From Cyclina sinensis (lineage: Eukaryota; Mollusca; Bivalvia; Venerida; Veneridae): 64,000 nt of DNA. A model generated the notes under the pieces. The model was not told the DNA's origin, searched no databases, and worked only from the letters and a program-made list of their open reading frames with translations. Positions 37,001 to 49,704 of this stretch are shown here, piece by piece. The position numbers and the translations under genes are program-made. Location of the stretch: positions 32,908,361-32,972,360 of the forward strand of contig JAAONU010000003.1 of assembly GCA_012932295.1 (NCBI GenBank), written 5' to 3'. How positions within the stretch are numbered: position 1 is the first letter of the stretch; every line of letters starts with the position of its first letter.

Positions 37001-38187
37001 TAAATCAGCAGTCTGTTAGAGGAATAATGATATTGGGTTCAGGCTAAATGCAAAAACACTTGTCATTTCTGTAACTGTAAAGATGTCTGCTTTTCTTTTG
37101 ACAATATATGAATTCATATCACTTGTGTAAGAATTGAAGAAAACGAAATGTAATTTTTATAAACTCATTTCGAAAGAGCACGAAAACCAATTATGTTAGA
37201 CAATTATTTGAGGGACTCAATTTTATCAAAATATGAAAGCCTCAAAAGCAAGCGAATACTACTGGAAAAAATACTTCCCAGATGCAAATAAATCTGGTAT
37301 GATCACATTATTTCGCTAAGAACATGTTAACAAGAAAACAATACGTGTACCTAAAAAGAGTTTGAGAAAATACAGTCCTATGCTTTCGTGCTAGAAACAA
37401 TTTATTCAATGAACTTCAGTATTAACTTGATATTAACCCAGTTTCGGTAAAATTTTCTTAATTGAAACAACTGTTTGAAACCGTGACTGAAACACTATTC
37501 ATTGGACAATTACTTGCTTAATAATGAAACGTAATACCGGTACATAGCTCTTTTAATAAATTAATTAATGTTTCATAGTACAAATGTCCCTATATGACAC
37601 TGAACTGTATGTTTCAGCATTAAAAAAAATTCAGCAACCCAAGTTGCCCATTTATTTTCCCCGTCATTGGTGCAACTGGTCGGGGAACCATCTCCACCAC
37701 ACACATATATATAAAGCATAAGACTAGTTTCCATTCTATATGCATGCAGAATGGTGTTTGAAAAATTTGGGGGAGGGGTATTATTTTGGATATTAAATAT
37801 TCTGTTACTAAAACAAAGCAATTTTCCCTTGATCAAAAACCCACATCAAAAACCCATGGCTGTTAAACAGAAAAAAGAAACACTGAATCTCATTATTAAA
37901 AATATCTGACGCATTTTAGTAACAAAGTCTTGTTTTCATTTCACACTGCGCTGCCACAAAGTACTAGGCTAAATGTGTTGTACCGATTAATTGATTTTAT
38001 ATTTACTAGTACTTCCGCTACATTTTTTTAAAATTGTTATATAGTCAATTTATTAGATTGAAAATTAGATGTATCAATACCCATAATATAATATCCGTGT
38101 GAAACCTCTGCCATTACAGTTTAGGTACAATATGCAATAATTTATTTTTTTTCTAAACAAAACAAGCGCTACGTTCGAATAAACACC

Positions 38188-38880
38188 ATGCCCCCGTGGG
38201 GGAGGGCTCAAGGATAAAGTTTTGTGACAAAAACACAGACCAAAAATTATTCCCTTCCGACCAACCGGGGGCATAAAAGTTACTGTATTACCAAGGTTAA
38301 TATTGGGGTCATGGTGACCTTGACCTTGTGACCTCTAAGTTGTTCTGACGGGTATAGCTCATCAAGGTGCACTCATGCACTTGTGAAGATTGGAGGCTGT
38401 AGGTGGAAGGACTTCTGTTTTATGATCAAGGTTAAAGTTTTGTGACATTTACCTTTGACCCTGGGACCTCTAAGTGGGTCTGGTTGATAGAGCGCATCAA
38501 GGTGCATACACATTTGAAGTAATAATGCTTTGAACGGAAACATATTTATGGATCATAGCGACCTTTGCCTTTGACACTGTAACCTCTGAGTTCGTCTTGT
38601 GGGTAGAGTGCATCAAGTTACATCTGTGAAGTTTGTAGGCTGTGGATGGAAGAACTTTTGTTTCATGGCCACGGTTTATATTTGGAGGTCACGGTGACCT
38701 TGACCTTTGACCCTGTGACCTTAAGTGGGTATGGCGGGCAGAGCTCATGAAGGTGCATACACAAGTGAAGTTGGAACCACGTTTATTTTATGACCAGGGT
38801 TAATACTGCAGTTATGGTGACCTTTACCTTTGACCCCATGACCTTTAAGTGGGTCTGGCTGGTAGAGCTTTTTAGTTGTT
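38188..38880 (+). repeat. tandem-array repeat with a CCCCCGTGGGGG palindrome at its start
   Basis: ATGCCCCCG at 38188-38196 opens a small palindrome and is matched inverted by CGGGGGCAT at 38266-38274. From 38300 about five diverged units of roughly 130-140 bp follow, each with TGACCTTGACCTTTGACC and GACCTCTAAGTGGGTCTGG, then GAGCTCATCAAGGTGCATAC-like text. No right terminus was found, so the copy may be truncated at 38880. Confidence 0.7.
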
Positions 38881-39844
38881 ATAAAGTAAAATTCATCTTC
38901 TTTAACCCCAGACTGACATTCTTAACATAGCATATAAAACATAATCATAGATTATTCAACATTTATTCCAACACGTTTTCTTATTATCACTGACCATTTA
39001 CATGAAATTGACCGTGATAATGGCACATGATTCTAATCGTTAAAATATTACAACTATCAAATAAAACACCCTCTTAACATCTTTATGAAGCAGAGAAATA
39101 CATAAAACAAATAGCTAATTTACGTCATGGTATCGAAAAAATCCACGACCTTTTTAATTAGGTATTGTTTAATCCACATTGAATCGATTGAAAATATTTT
39201 CTGTTTCTGTTAACAACATCCTTTACAAACATTGTTATCCGGAATTCGCACATAGAAAGACAATGAAGATAAAGAAAATAGAGAAGGAAAGTGCGCGACG
39301 GAACACCGAACTCGCTTGTTTGAGGATGTTTGTTACAGGTTCGTTCAACCTTTCTGAAAAATGAACACAATACTGTAATCAATACACCCACAAATGGTTC
39401 TGTTTTTCATGGTTTCGGGAAATGAAGCATTTATTCAACGCTTATCTAAATGTTCTAAAAGGTGGTAGAATTAAAATTCCACACAATAAATGTATAAGTT
39501 CATACTTGAGCTCCAAAACTGCATTGTAGAAAAAAAATTGCATCTGTTATCTATCACGTGCATAAACTTAGATAACAACTTAATACCCTTTAAATAAATT
39601 TAAAATTCTTATGTTCGATTCATAATTGTGTTATAGGTTTTTATCAATTTATACACAATCTAACTTAGCTGCAGAAAATTTTAAAATGACTGAATTTTCA
39701 AACAGTAATAAAAAGAAATCATTTAAACACACAAATCTGTAAATCCTTTGTTAGTCCTATATGCCTTGTTAAACTGGTGTAAAAATAAAGTTTGAACGGT
39801 TTTTTCATCTATCGTATTCGCAAATTTATATTTTCAGTATTTTA
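38881..39844. other. non-coding stretch with one half of a dispersed repeat pair
   Basis: The part at 39180-39270 resembles 54118-54205 in the same orientation (shared core AAACATTGTTATCCGGA). Nothing coding is recognised. Confidence 0.5.
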
Positions 39845-41226
39845 TACCCCTACACACAAAGTGTGGGGGAGCTTTATTTGATTCACCCTGATGTCCGTCC
39901 GTCCCGTTTCTTTTCAGGACCAAAACTTATCTATACATGAAATGATTTTAAAATTCCTTAGCACAATTGTACACCTTGATGAGACGGTGTGTCGCGTGTT
40001 AGACCCAGGTCCATAGCTCAAATTTGAAGGTAACAGTCACTGGCGAATGTAAAAAATAATGATAGACCTTCTTCAGGCCATAACTTTTCAATGCATGGAA
40101 TGGTTTAAAATACCTTTGCACATTTATTCACCTTGATAAAATGGTGTGCCGCATGTAAGACCAAGGTTCATACCGCAATGGTCATGGTCACTTGTCGAAG
40201 GTAAAAAAGAAAATAATTTTAACCCTTGTCTGGGCTATATCTTCTATATATGTTCATCTAGATGAGAGGGTATGTCGCGTGTAAGGCCCAGGTCCATAGC
40301 TTAAAGGTCAAAATCACAGTCACTAGTCAAAGGTAAAACATTTTGATGATAGATCTTGTCCGGTCTATACCTGCTCTATACATGAAAGGATTTTAAAATA
40401 CCTTGCATATTTGTTCATCTAGATGAGACAGATTGTCGCGTGCAAGACCCAAGTCCCTAGCTCAAAAGTCAAGGTCACTGTGATTCTCAAATGTAAACTG
40501 TTCTTCGTCCGTGGAAGAATTTTAAAATATCTGGGCATGTTTGTTAACCTTGATGAGGCAAAATACTTTTGGTGATAGACCTTGATCGGGTCATAACTTC
40601 TCCATGCATGAAATTATTTTAAAATTCCTTTGCATATTTGTTCATCTCAATTAAAACATCTTTGCATATTTGATCATCTTCCTGAGACGGTGTGTCGCGT
40701 GTAAGACACAAGTCCCCAGCTCAAATCTAAAGGTCACTGCGACTTTCCCAATGTAAAAGTTTTGATGATAAACCTTTTTCGGGCTATAACTTCCTCAAGA
40801 ATGGATGGATTTTAAAATATCTTGATATATTTGTTCACCTAGATAAAACAGTGTGTCGGGCTCAAGACCCAGGTCCTTAGCTCAAATGTCAAGGTCACAG
40901 TGACTGGCCAAAGTTAAAAATTGTTGATGATAGACCTTTTCAGGGCCATAATTCTCAATGTATAGAAGGACTTTCATTTCTATCCAAACATATGTCACTT
41001 TTATAGTTAGTTGCCCCCTTGGTATTTATGACTTTTGTTATAACATCATACCATCAAATAAAATAGCATCATAAGCAGTATGTTGTTCATTTTCATTTCA
41101 ACTGTACATTATTTTATTCAACTGCCATGCAAGAATTTTACAATGACTCTTTTACTTACAAAACCTTCGATACTGTGAACAAGTGGAGTGCGGGGGTATT
41201 TGTCACTTCTGTGACAAGCTCTTGTT
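39845..41226 (+). repeat. non-autonomous tandem-array element, TACCCC...GGGGTA ends
   Basis: The left end is a hairpin, CCCCTACAC-ACAAA-GTGTGGGGG (39847-39869), followed by GTCCGTCCGTCCCG. Six to seven diverged units of about 125-170 bp follow, marked by GAYGGTGTGTCGCGTG at about 39980, 40137, 40264, 40424, 40684 and 40849, with AAGACCCAGGTCCATAGCTC and GTCAAGGTCACAGTGAC. The right end is CGGGGGTA, a perfect 7-bp hairpin TTGTCAC-TTCT-GTGACAA (41200-41217) and CTCTTGTT. No open frame of note. Confidence 0.8.
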
Positions 41227-43019
41227 GAAATAACAAATAATACCGAAAGTTCTTAGAATCAAATTAGGAAAAAATAAACAAAACGAAAAAAATTGAGCCA
41301 GCCAGTGCATGCATGCGGTTTTCAAAATAAAGGATGAATCACTCATTGCTTAGGTTAATGTTGCATAAAGTCTTTTTTGTTCAATATTTTGGCAATAAAT
41401 GAAGAAATCACGTTTTTCAAACTTGACTGAAGATTATGTTTATATGTATGCTTTTTGTGTTGCGTTACACAGCATACAGTATTACTTACTAAATGCCTAA
41501 TTCTAGCAATATTTTTCAAGCCAACTTTAAACTTAAAATCGTGAACAACAGTGCTAAACACTTATTTGAAGAAAATGTTGGTTTTTGTTTACAACTTTTT
41601 GTATATTATTCTTGATACCTGTAGATTTTAGGTGAAACAAGCCTCTTACTTACTAAGTTTAGGCTAAAGGACAACCTTGCAATTATACCGAAATCAGTAA
41701 TCTTAACTGAATTTAAGAACATGAGAAAACTACCATACAGCTTAAGGTGAAGCATCTTGTCGAATTTCTGGCTATTGTTGAAATTTTCGTTACCTTCAAA
41801 ATCTGAACGTTTTACCGACATTCCATATGTGAATATGATTTTTGTTTTGTACAACTGTGAAACCTGGTTTGATTTACACATTTCACTTTCAAAATATTTG
41901 ATCAAACACAATAAAAAAACACAGTCGGATATCTTAAGCTTAAGTAACAGTCTGTCTTGCAGCATTTCACTACAAAATACAATGCAGTTTTGGAACATAA
42001 CATGACCTAAAAATACCACTGAGGTCTTCATTTATCGTCATTGTATCAATTTTCTATGAATATACAACGGGTAAATGCAAAATACTTGCAGTTTATTTGC
42101 ATCAATTACAGAAATTCTGTGTATTTTGAATGTATTTTGAATGAGATTACATCGATAATAACCTAGTTCGCCATCCGGGAGCAATGCACAAAAATATCTG
42201 CACAAAATAATCGGCATTGAGAATTGCACAGATTAACTAGATCCGCTGCAAAATGTTAGATAAACTAAAAACTGTAACATCTGTCCGCGATCAAAACACC
42301 TGTGCAATGATAAGTCATGCTGCTTTTACGCATACTTTTGCAACACTGACTACAACAGCCCCGTTCTTAATAAAAATATATATCATTCTACAAAGAAATC
42401 TAAAGTGGCATATTATGAGCGCTTGAAAAGTTGTCTCGTGACCTTTTCTTGCACATTAAATTGCTCAAAATAACTCATTTTCGGCCACACGTTGTATTGG
42501 ACTGGTAATTAGGTTAAAATGTATTTTAATGAAAATTTTCCTAACAAAATTATATTAATTAAAAATAGGATAACTTATTTCTAATCAGTAAATTCAAGCA
42601 ATGTTATGTTCCGCTCTTACCGCTAAAACTTAAAAGATTATTTCTTAAATGCATTTCAGCAATTCCGCTTGTTATAATTCTGACTTCGATTTGAAGAAAG
42701 TAAGTTTTTATAAAGTAACATTTTCATCATTATATTATTTATATATGTTACCATACCAAAGTCAGAAATAAAACATTGTCTATGTATTTGACGTAACGAA
42801 CACAGTTAAGAACCTGCAAATGTTTTCCTATATATAAAATCCAATGGCATTTAACTGTCTGGAAAATAGAAGACGTCTGTTCTATAAATAACGATTTATC
42901 TTTTCGTCAATAAGTTTTGTAATGGAAAGATACACATAGCCTTTTGTAACATCAGGTTCAGTGCAATAACGTTTTTAAACATAAAGCTAATTTATAATAT
43001 TTTTATTAAATAGAACACA
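41227..43019. other. non-coding stretch
   Basis: The longest frame (41606-42031 minus, 141 codons) has no recognisable domain, no signal peptide pattern and AT-driven codon content. Nothing else is recognised. Confidence 0.55.
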
Positions 43020-43226
43020 TAGATACGTGCCAATGTATGTGCATAGATACGTGCAAAGGTAAGTGCATAGATACGTGCAAAGGTATCTGCGTAGATACGT
43101 GCAAAGGTAAGTACGTAGATACCTGCAAAGGTATGTGCATAGATACGTGCAAAGGTATGTGCATAGATACGTGCAAAGGTATATGTGTAGATACGTGCAA
43201 AGGTATGTGCGTAGATACGTGCAAAT
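43020..43226 (+). repeat. 24-bp minisatellite, about 8.6 copies
   Basis: Unit TAGATACGTGCAAAGGTATG plus TGCA, starting at 43020 and repeating every 24 bp without indels to 43226. Variation sits mainly at the GTAAGT/GTATGT/GTATCT position and at GCATA/GCGTA. Because 24 is a multiple of three and the unit lacks stops in three frames, long frames appear on both strands. Confidence 0.95.
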
Positions 43227-45852
43227 TATGAAACATAACGAATCAAAGGCTCGAGAAAGCACATTATACACGTCAATGAGCAATGAAACACTCGTTTAAA
43301 GGTGTAACATATTACATTTTTACGAGGGTAATAAAACATTATTGCAGGGTATAATAAACTCAACGACTTTGAACCAAAAGACTTCATGAAAACAAATAGA
43401 ATCTTTTATTTGCTGGAAAACTATTAGATTATGGTTTTATGATTTTCACGTCTTGCTAAACGGTAGGTTCAAAATAAAGCATTCCAATCTCTGTTAAATT
43501 ACACACAATGATCTAAACAATATCTAATAGATAGAGCAGCAGCATTGTTTTTTATCTTTAATAAATATGGTTGATATTTGTGTAAACAGAATTTTGATAT
43601 AAGATGAAAGAAGTAAAAATCTAGCTTTAGAATTGCTTATTAATACCACAGCATATGATATACACATCACAATCCTTTACACATACTTATATTACGACCA
43701 GATAACACACCTATATAACTGCGCGTAATATTGTCGCATTCATGTTTTGATAGAAAAGTTTCTTTCGTGCATTTAGTTACAGTTAGTTTTATTTGAGAGA
43801 ATTCGAGTGAATATTTATATCGTTTGCTATTTCAAACTGAACAAAATGTTACAAATGTAAGTACTTTGTTGTTTGCGACAGAATTGTAAATGTTCATTGT
43901 GACAATGTTGTCGCCTAAAGTTATACTGTTCAGTCCTGGCTTCTATATGAAGTACTGTGTTAACACTTTGTTATATGCGTGGAAATTAATGTTTTATCGG
44001 AACAGAACATAACCTATCATATATCATTCACAAAAAATATCTTGTAACATGACATTTCGGCTTCTAGAAGTTTTGTGAATAAACAATGTAAGCTGCCGTT
44101 AATAACTTCCTACTTGATTTGTTATGTAAATCTTTTTTTTTCGATAGCTGTATGTTATCACTCCGAATTGTTATTGCTGCTGTTATTGCAACATTATTTT
44201 GGCCTTTATAGTTGCTCGGAAGAGGGAGGGATAACAGAATCAAAATAGAGTCATCCTGACATTAAAAACAGAATGTATTGACTATCAGTTGCAAATAATA
44301 GAACTTCTAGTGGATGGTTCGATTTATTGTGAAACTTAACCGACTTGTGCATACCTGACTAAAATTACTGTTGCTAATGTCAACTAAACATTTCTATAAA
44401 GGAGCTTCATTTCAAGAGAAATTCCAATTGTGTCTACAAGATATGTTAAATACCCCACGAAGGTAAACAAACTGATAAAATTAATGTTTGTGTCGTCAGG
44501 TAAAATAAGGGAAGGTGGGGCCGGGGCAGGAGTACAAACATTCAAGAAGTTACTTCGCAGAAGCCAGTGATGGATTTTGTATACAATGGGAACTCTACAA
44601 TTTTAAAGAAAAAAAAGATACAAATATGTATCAAAATAAATATGATAGAATATTTACTCGTGATTCAATACATTACATGTAGTTTCATACGATATATTAT
44701 ATTAAAATCGCTTTTCACTGTTTTATAGCCATTTAGATAGATATAGACATTTATCAGGGAGTAAAAAGCTTAATAAATAACTTGAACTACAGTCAGTAAA
44801 GGAATATAAATACCCAATTTAGTTCCGGATCATTTTGTTAATTTAGCCAGAAAGTAACAAGAAATTGCTATAAAAGTACAAAAGATTTACTAAATTTAGC
44901 TTTTAATACGATAAGAATACTTTTACCGGCAACGCTGTAATGACACTTGCTTATTGCATATAACTGCTACATTTGACATTCTTGCTCGTGTAAGAATAAA
45001 CATAATTACTTACTCTCTGCGGAAAAGGTAAATAAAGGTAAAAAAATCTCACATAGCTGAGCAAACTCATTTGGATCTATAAAAAAAATCTTGTTAAAAC
45101 AATGACTTAATGGAAAAAAAATATTCGGGCATATCATATGAGATTTAACTAATTTAAGTCGAAACACCTAAAAGATATTTTGTATTAATGAAAATATAAT
45201 GCATAAGGCACGATATGACATTGCAAAGTAAAGACTGAAATTCTTTTGACGCACTATGTAAAACACGAATACGAGGTTTAATTTTTATCTAGCTGTTGTA
45301 ATAACATTCTTGATACTGTTCAGTCTTAATATCGTATCTTATTAATTAATGAACCCAACTCTGGTGCAGCTCGTTAATGATAAAAGAGATTGAAATAGAT
45401 GTGCCTAAGATATCATTAGCGGTAATAACAACCTTTCGAACTTATGTATAGAGGAAATATAACAGTTTAACGTACGTTCAGGGTTGCACATATTCTTAGA
45501 AGCTAGTCTCTTTTTATTCACATCAAAGGAACACAATTAATATGTTAAAACATTGCTCAGTTTTCCACATACAGACACAATTTAACTTCATATGACAGAC
45601 CCTTGTTATAAATCCCTATTCATTATTCTGATGCTGTTTTCACTTATGGCAGGATGCTTCACATCTGCTTTTAACTTTTCAAGGTTTCTTCTCTTAAAGA
45701 AAATAAGGATTACTGACTGACTTCAAATGAGCAGATAACCACTGTTGAAACGTTTAAACATGCCCAATGGTTGAAAAGAGGAACCTTTTGCGCATAAAAT
45801 TCGAGTAAATGATAAAGTATAGAAGACATTAATGGCGACTGATTACAAAAGT
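43227..45852. other. non-coding stretch
   Basis: No gene recognised; plain AT-rich sequence with one G-rich patch (GGTGGGGCCGGGGCAGGAG) near 44514-44532. Confidence 0.6.
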
Positions 45853-45970
45853 CAACTAGTCGCTAGCACTGATGCAAAATTTCGCCGATCGGCGTGTTTT
45901 CGTCTTGTGTTATTTCGTGTTTTCGCTACCACTGAAGCGACAACCCGAAATATAGATTTGCATCGACGCT

Positions 45971-46007
<37 letters not shown>

Positions 46008-46187
46008 TTAAAAAAGGCGCGGTTTATGTGTTTTTTTCGTCTTGGCGCTTCGGCTATAGCAAAAAGACGAAATGACGCCGACACGACATAAACCGCGCCA
46101 TCTAAATTCCTTCTTTTTTTCATCGGCGAATTTCGATATTTCGCGTCGGCGACTATTCTTATCGGCGCTAGAGCAACTAGGGGAAGA
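45853..46187. repeat. CpG-rich foldback element with an (AG)n tract
   Basis: The outer ends (about 45853-45875 and 46163-46187) are imperfect reverse complements, CTAGTCGCTAGCACTGAT against CTAGTTGCTCTAGCGCCGAT. Inside lie a perfect CGCCGATCGGCG palindrome (45883-45894), an (AG)n run (45971-46007), and a stem of GGCGCGGTTTATGT (46016-46029) with ACATAAACCGCGCC (46086-46099) enclosing a second 9-bp pair, TTTCGTCTT and AAGACGAAA. The element is far richer in CpG than its surroundings. Frames through it are repeat artefacts. Confidence 0.75.
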
Positions 46188-46382
46188 TATCAGCCACCAT
46201 TAACTATGTTTTAAACGAGGCCGACTGAGATATTAATGTTGCAGAATGTAGACAGTTAATAAGTGTAACTTCTTGCATAATGCTTGATGATTATACAAAA
46301 AAACTTTTATTTAAAAAGACTGTCATTTTATATCAGTTAGAAACAGACGTGGTAACTGAAACCTGAATTGTACTTAGTGTAC

Positions 46383-47350
46383 TAAATTACGAAATCAAAT
46401 GTAACTGGATGTAATTTGTAACTGAAGACGTTTTCAATTACTAGTGATGGTAATGTAATTAATTTCATTATAAAAATGCATGTATTTTCAATTACATTTT
46501 GACTGCTTTCTTATTACATTTATCACATTATAATATACTATAGTAGTACACATACATTTCGCCCCGAAAGTCGAAGACACGAAGACACGATAATTGGCCA
46601 ATTGGTCTTCGCCTGTCAAAATATCGTTATTTCGCGTAAAATGTATCGTGTCCTCGTGTCGGCGCCCTCAAAAGTCGAAGGCGAAGACACGATAATTGAG
46701 CATATTAAACTTAGATATGAGTACATGTTCATGTATGTTAAAAATGAGAACTCATGCACGTTTACAATGAAATTCAACTCTTCATGTCGATTAAATAATT
46801 AATTTAAACTCCTCATGTGGCATAAATAAAAAAAATAAATGTCAATTTCATTGAATAAACATTTGTTTTTCGAAATGTTGAGTGTGTCAGTTACATTGTT
46901 TATATGGTAATGGACAATATCAGGGTCCGCTGATTAATAAAACAGTTTACACAGGTTTCTTTATTGTTAATAGGACATAATCAAGCTGGGTAGAATTCAT
47001 GTCCCAAGGTCACTGATATGTAATAATATTGGTGCTGGCAATCGTTATACGTACAATATGAAATTCTTGTGAAAAGTCATATTTTGAGCTTTTTTGTTAT
47101 TTAGGCCAACATTATTTTTTACTCAATTTGCTGATTTGCTTTTTTGATTGGGGTCATTTTTTTCATTTCTGTTATTTTCCTCTATAAAAAGCAGAATGAT
47201 TGATTTCTTTCATCGGCAGAAAATAAATTTATGAAGTCAATGTAATTTGTTATCTAATTAATTGCATTTCCTGTATAATTGTAATTTGATTAATTATATT
47301 TGGGAGTATGTTTAATGGTAATATAAATTCAATTAAATGTAATTTAAATG
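46383..47350. repeat. possible DNA element with TGTAATT-rich ends and a nested CGAAGACACG repeat
   Basis: Clusters of TGTAAT/ATTACA words sit at 46383-46530 and again at 47225-47350, as in the subterminal regions of some hAT-like non-autonomous elements. Between them, 46552-46705 holds a separate CpG-containing repeat with two direct copies of CGAAGACACGATAATTG (near 46577 and 46682) and an inverted ATCGTGTC motif. Neither the outer ends nor a target duplication could be fixed, so the element call is tentative. Confidence 0.4.
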
Positions 47351-48650
47351 TAATTTAATTTGTCTGATAAGAAAGGTAGGAGAACGGACCAAGTACGTCA
47401 ACAGTGAACAGTATTCTTGGAACCGTAAGTGACTTGACCAATGAGATGGTGTTGGAAAATCAGTGTTGGCATTTAAAACATTGCAAGCTGACTGAAAAAA
47501 ATGATGACTTGTTAATATGTAATGTTTTGTGCTTGCAAAAAAGTTGGTTTGACCAGTGCGGTCGGGAATATAAAACATCAGGGGGCTGATGAAGCACGAG
47601 AAATCACTACAAGTTGTAGCTAAATTCATGTGCGTGGTGGGTGGAATGCTGTTACATTCTAGAGACCAGTAACAAGATACGCTTACCAAAATCTATTTTT
47701 CTGGAGGAGTATGTAATCTTATATGAGTAGTGATATAAAATTTTAACTTTTTTATTAAACGAGTTCAACAAACTATCAAAATGCGAGCTTCTGGCGAGAC
47801 TCTCAATGCTTTTATTAGCCTACGTAATCAAATTCGTCCGTTTACATTTTCCAACTTCTTAAAGTACCTTAAAACATGATTTGAATATTGGAAGCTCAAG
47901 TCTGCGTCAAAGAAACAATGAACAATAACTTAAATTACCAACATCACGAAATAAGTATTATTAAGAAAAATGTCTATGAATATCTTTGTCAAATGACAAA
48001 TTTTTACTCATATAATAGACAGTTCATTTCTGAATCCACGTGGGAGCATTTCTGAAACTGAGTCCGCGTGAGAGCATTTTCAATTTTAGGCATTCAGTTT
48101 ACGAAAATTTGCATTTGAAGCAAGGACAAGCCAAAATAAAGCAGTGAATTATCTTAACATCAATCGGTTTTGATTTTGTTGTGTGAAAACTATTTTACAA
48201 CTAAGTTTCAATCAGATTTAGAGTGATTTTTTTACCGGAGTCCGCCTGGCAGCATCAAGAAATAAACTTTCTCCTGTTTTAGGCCTAAAATAAAATTTTA
48301 AACTATAAAAATTCTTTACGTATATACACAAGCCAATCTTAGGTGCAACACATGATTTTGTTTTAACCTTTACAGATTTCTTATCGAAAACAACCATTTT
48401 ACATTTCAAGCGAGGAATCAAAAAAATCGATCCGCATGAAAGCAGTGAGCAGGTGACGTAGTATCCCACTTTTGTTCATGTTATTTACGAAATCAGATAC
48501 GTATATGCTTAAAGTTCGAATGCCATGCTTCTCTTCAGAGGAACACGAAAACATTAAATTTTGTTTTACATTAAGAATGTAAAATAAATCAGACAGACTC
48601 ACTGTTCCTAGCTCTAGCTTAGACATAAGAAAAAAAAGTTCTAAAGTTAT
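47351..48650. other. non-coding stretch with a faint diverged duplication
   Basis: GAGTCCGCGTGAGAGCAT-like motifs recur at about 48035, 48061, 48238 and 48428. The 180-190 bp between the last three show weak similarity (TTTTAGGC and ACAAGCCA words in the same order), suggesting an old tandem duplication. The frames present (for example 47333-47689 minus) match no known protein. Confidence 0.45.
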
Positions 48651-48740
48651 TAAGGTATTAGATTCCTTATATCCTACCTCCACCTTGAAGAGTATTCAAT
48701 TCCATTAATTTGTGTAGGATTGAGACATTTTTACTGAAGG
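48651..48740 (+). repeat. left arm of a 90-bp inverted repeat
   Basis: Matches the reverse complement of 49537-49626 at 79 of 90 positions without gaps, including the 20-bp block TTCCATTAATTTGTGTAGGA around its centre. The arm ends at CTGAAGG, facing inward. Confidence 0.9.
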
Positions 48741-48742
48741 GC

Positions 48743-48774
48743 GTGGGTTCAAACCCCACTCAAGCCATTTTTTT
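48743..48774 (+). other. tRNA-like 3' half (T arm, acceptor strand) with an oligo-T terminator
   Basis: GTGGG-TTCAAAC-CCCAC (48743-48759) is a perfect 5-bp T stem with a B-box loop, followed by TCAAGCC, A and a run of seven T, as at the end of an RNA polymerase III gene. It resembles the 3' end of a Leu or Ser tRNA. The 5' half is not convincing: an ACCTTGA at the right distance pairs only five of seven acceptor bases, and no A box or anticodon arm fits. It is best read as a tRNA-derived SINE fragment or tRNA pseudogene. Confidence 0.45.
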
Positions 48775-49536
48775 CTCTAGTTTTTGGCAGTTTTACATTG
48801 TTTTGGTTTTACTACAGTAACTTTTATAGAATTTAAATTCAGTTTCTTTCTCTTTTAATATACTTCAGTCGTAACAAAGCTTTTCAACGCGTTAAACTGA
48901 TGAACATTGGATATCCTGTGATTTCAGTTATTACTTTCTCCAAAACTAGACAGTAACATTTTTCATATTTAGCCTTTTTGTTCAGAGTAAACAGGAATAA
49001 AACAAATAGTAGTAATTTGAAGCCCCGAAGATGTATGCTGTGGTTTACGTTGATAACATCCCCTAATAATGAAGTGGGTGGGGTAAATTCGTGCCATGTT
49101 TATAATCATATTTCGTTTCTTCTCACTTTTGGCTTTTCATTTTATTTGCTTTTTGTCAGCAGTCAATAGATCTTCATTAGTGAAGTATTACGTACCAAGT
49201 AACACTTGTTTTAATAGTCAGTCTTAGAAAAAACACTGTGTGTCTCTATACCTTATAAACCCATTAAGTCGGCCGAATTTTGTAGTGAATATTAGTCATT
49301 TCTTGAAACTCTCGTGGTAAAAGTGTCTTATATATTTCTATATTTTCTCCTAGGATAGTATATGTCTTAAAAAGCTCCATTCAATGAGGGCTGACAAAAT
49401 TAGCTACAATTATTTTTATTCATGAACTATTCTGAACAAATAGGCTAACTATCATTTATTTTTACCGTCTAGTTTTGGAGATTTTAATAACTGAAATCAC
49501 AGATACCCAATTTTCCTCAATTTACCATGTATTTAT
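48775..49536. other. spacer between the inverted arms
   Basis: About 760 bp of AT-rich sequence with no recognisable gene, bounded by the arms at 48651-48740 and 49537-49626. If the arms are terminal repeats, this is the body of a foldback element. Confidence 0.5.
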
Positions 49537-49626
49537 CCTTCAGTGAAAATGTCTCAGTCCTACACAAATTAATGGAATTAAATACTCTTCAGTGTGGAGG
49601 AAGGGTATTAGTATTCTTATACCTTA
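49537..49626 (-). repeat. right arm of the 90-bp inverted repeat
   Basis: Partner of 48651-48740; begins CCTTCAGTGAAAATGTCTCA and ends ATACCTTA. It lacks the tRNA-like segment that follows the left arm. Confidence 0.9.
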
Positions 49627-49704
49627 AATTATTTTGAAGGGATTCAATTTTCTCTTAATGTGCTGCTTAAAGGCAATATCTGTTTCATTTTCATAAAAAA
49701 TGTG

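Larger units (their letters stand above)
33014..38187. other. non-coding stretch with simple repeats
   Basis: No gene recognised in 5 kb. It holds two ATCTTAAGAT palindromes at 33659-33668 and 33671-33680, and short A-rich tracts. The longest frame (36238-36579 minus, 113 codons) has no recognisable domain and an AT-driven composition. Confidence 0.55.

Noticed and set aside
41606..42031. 141-codon minus-strand frame
   Set aside because: The longest unexplained frame, but composition is AT-driven, with no domain or supporting start or poly-A context.
48617..48766. Complete tRNA gene using TAGCTTAGACAT as A box
   Set aside because: The A-to-B box distance of about 130 bp and the lack of a foldable D or anticodon arm argue against an intact tRNA.
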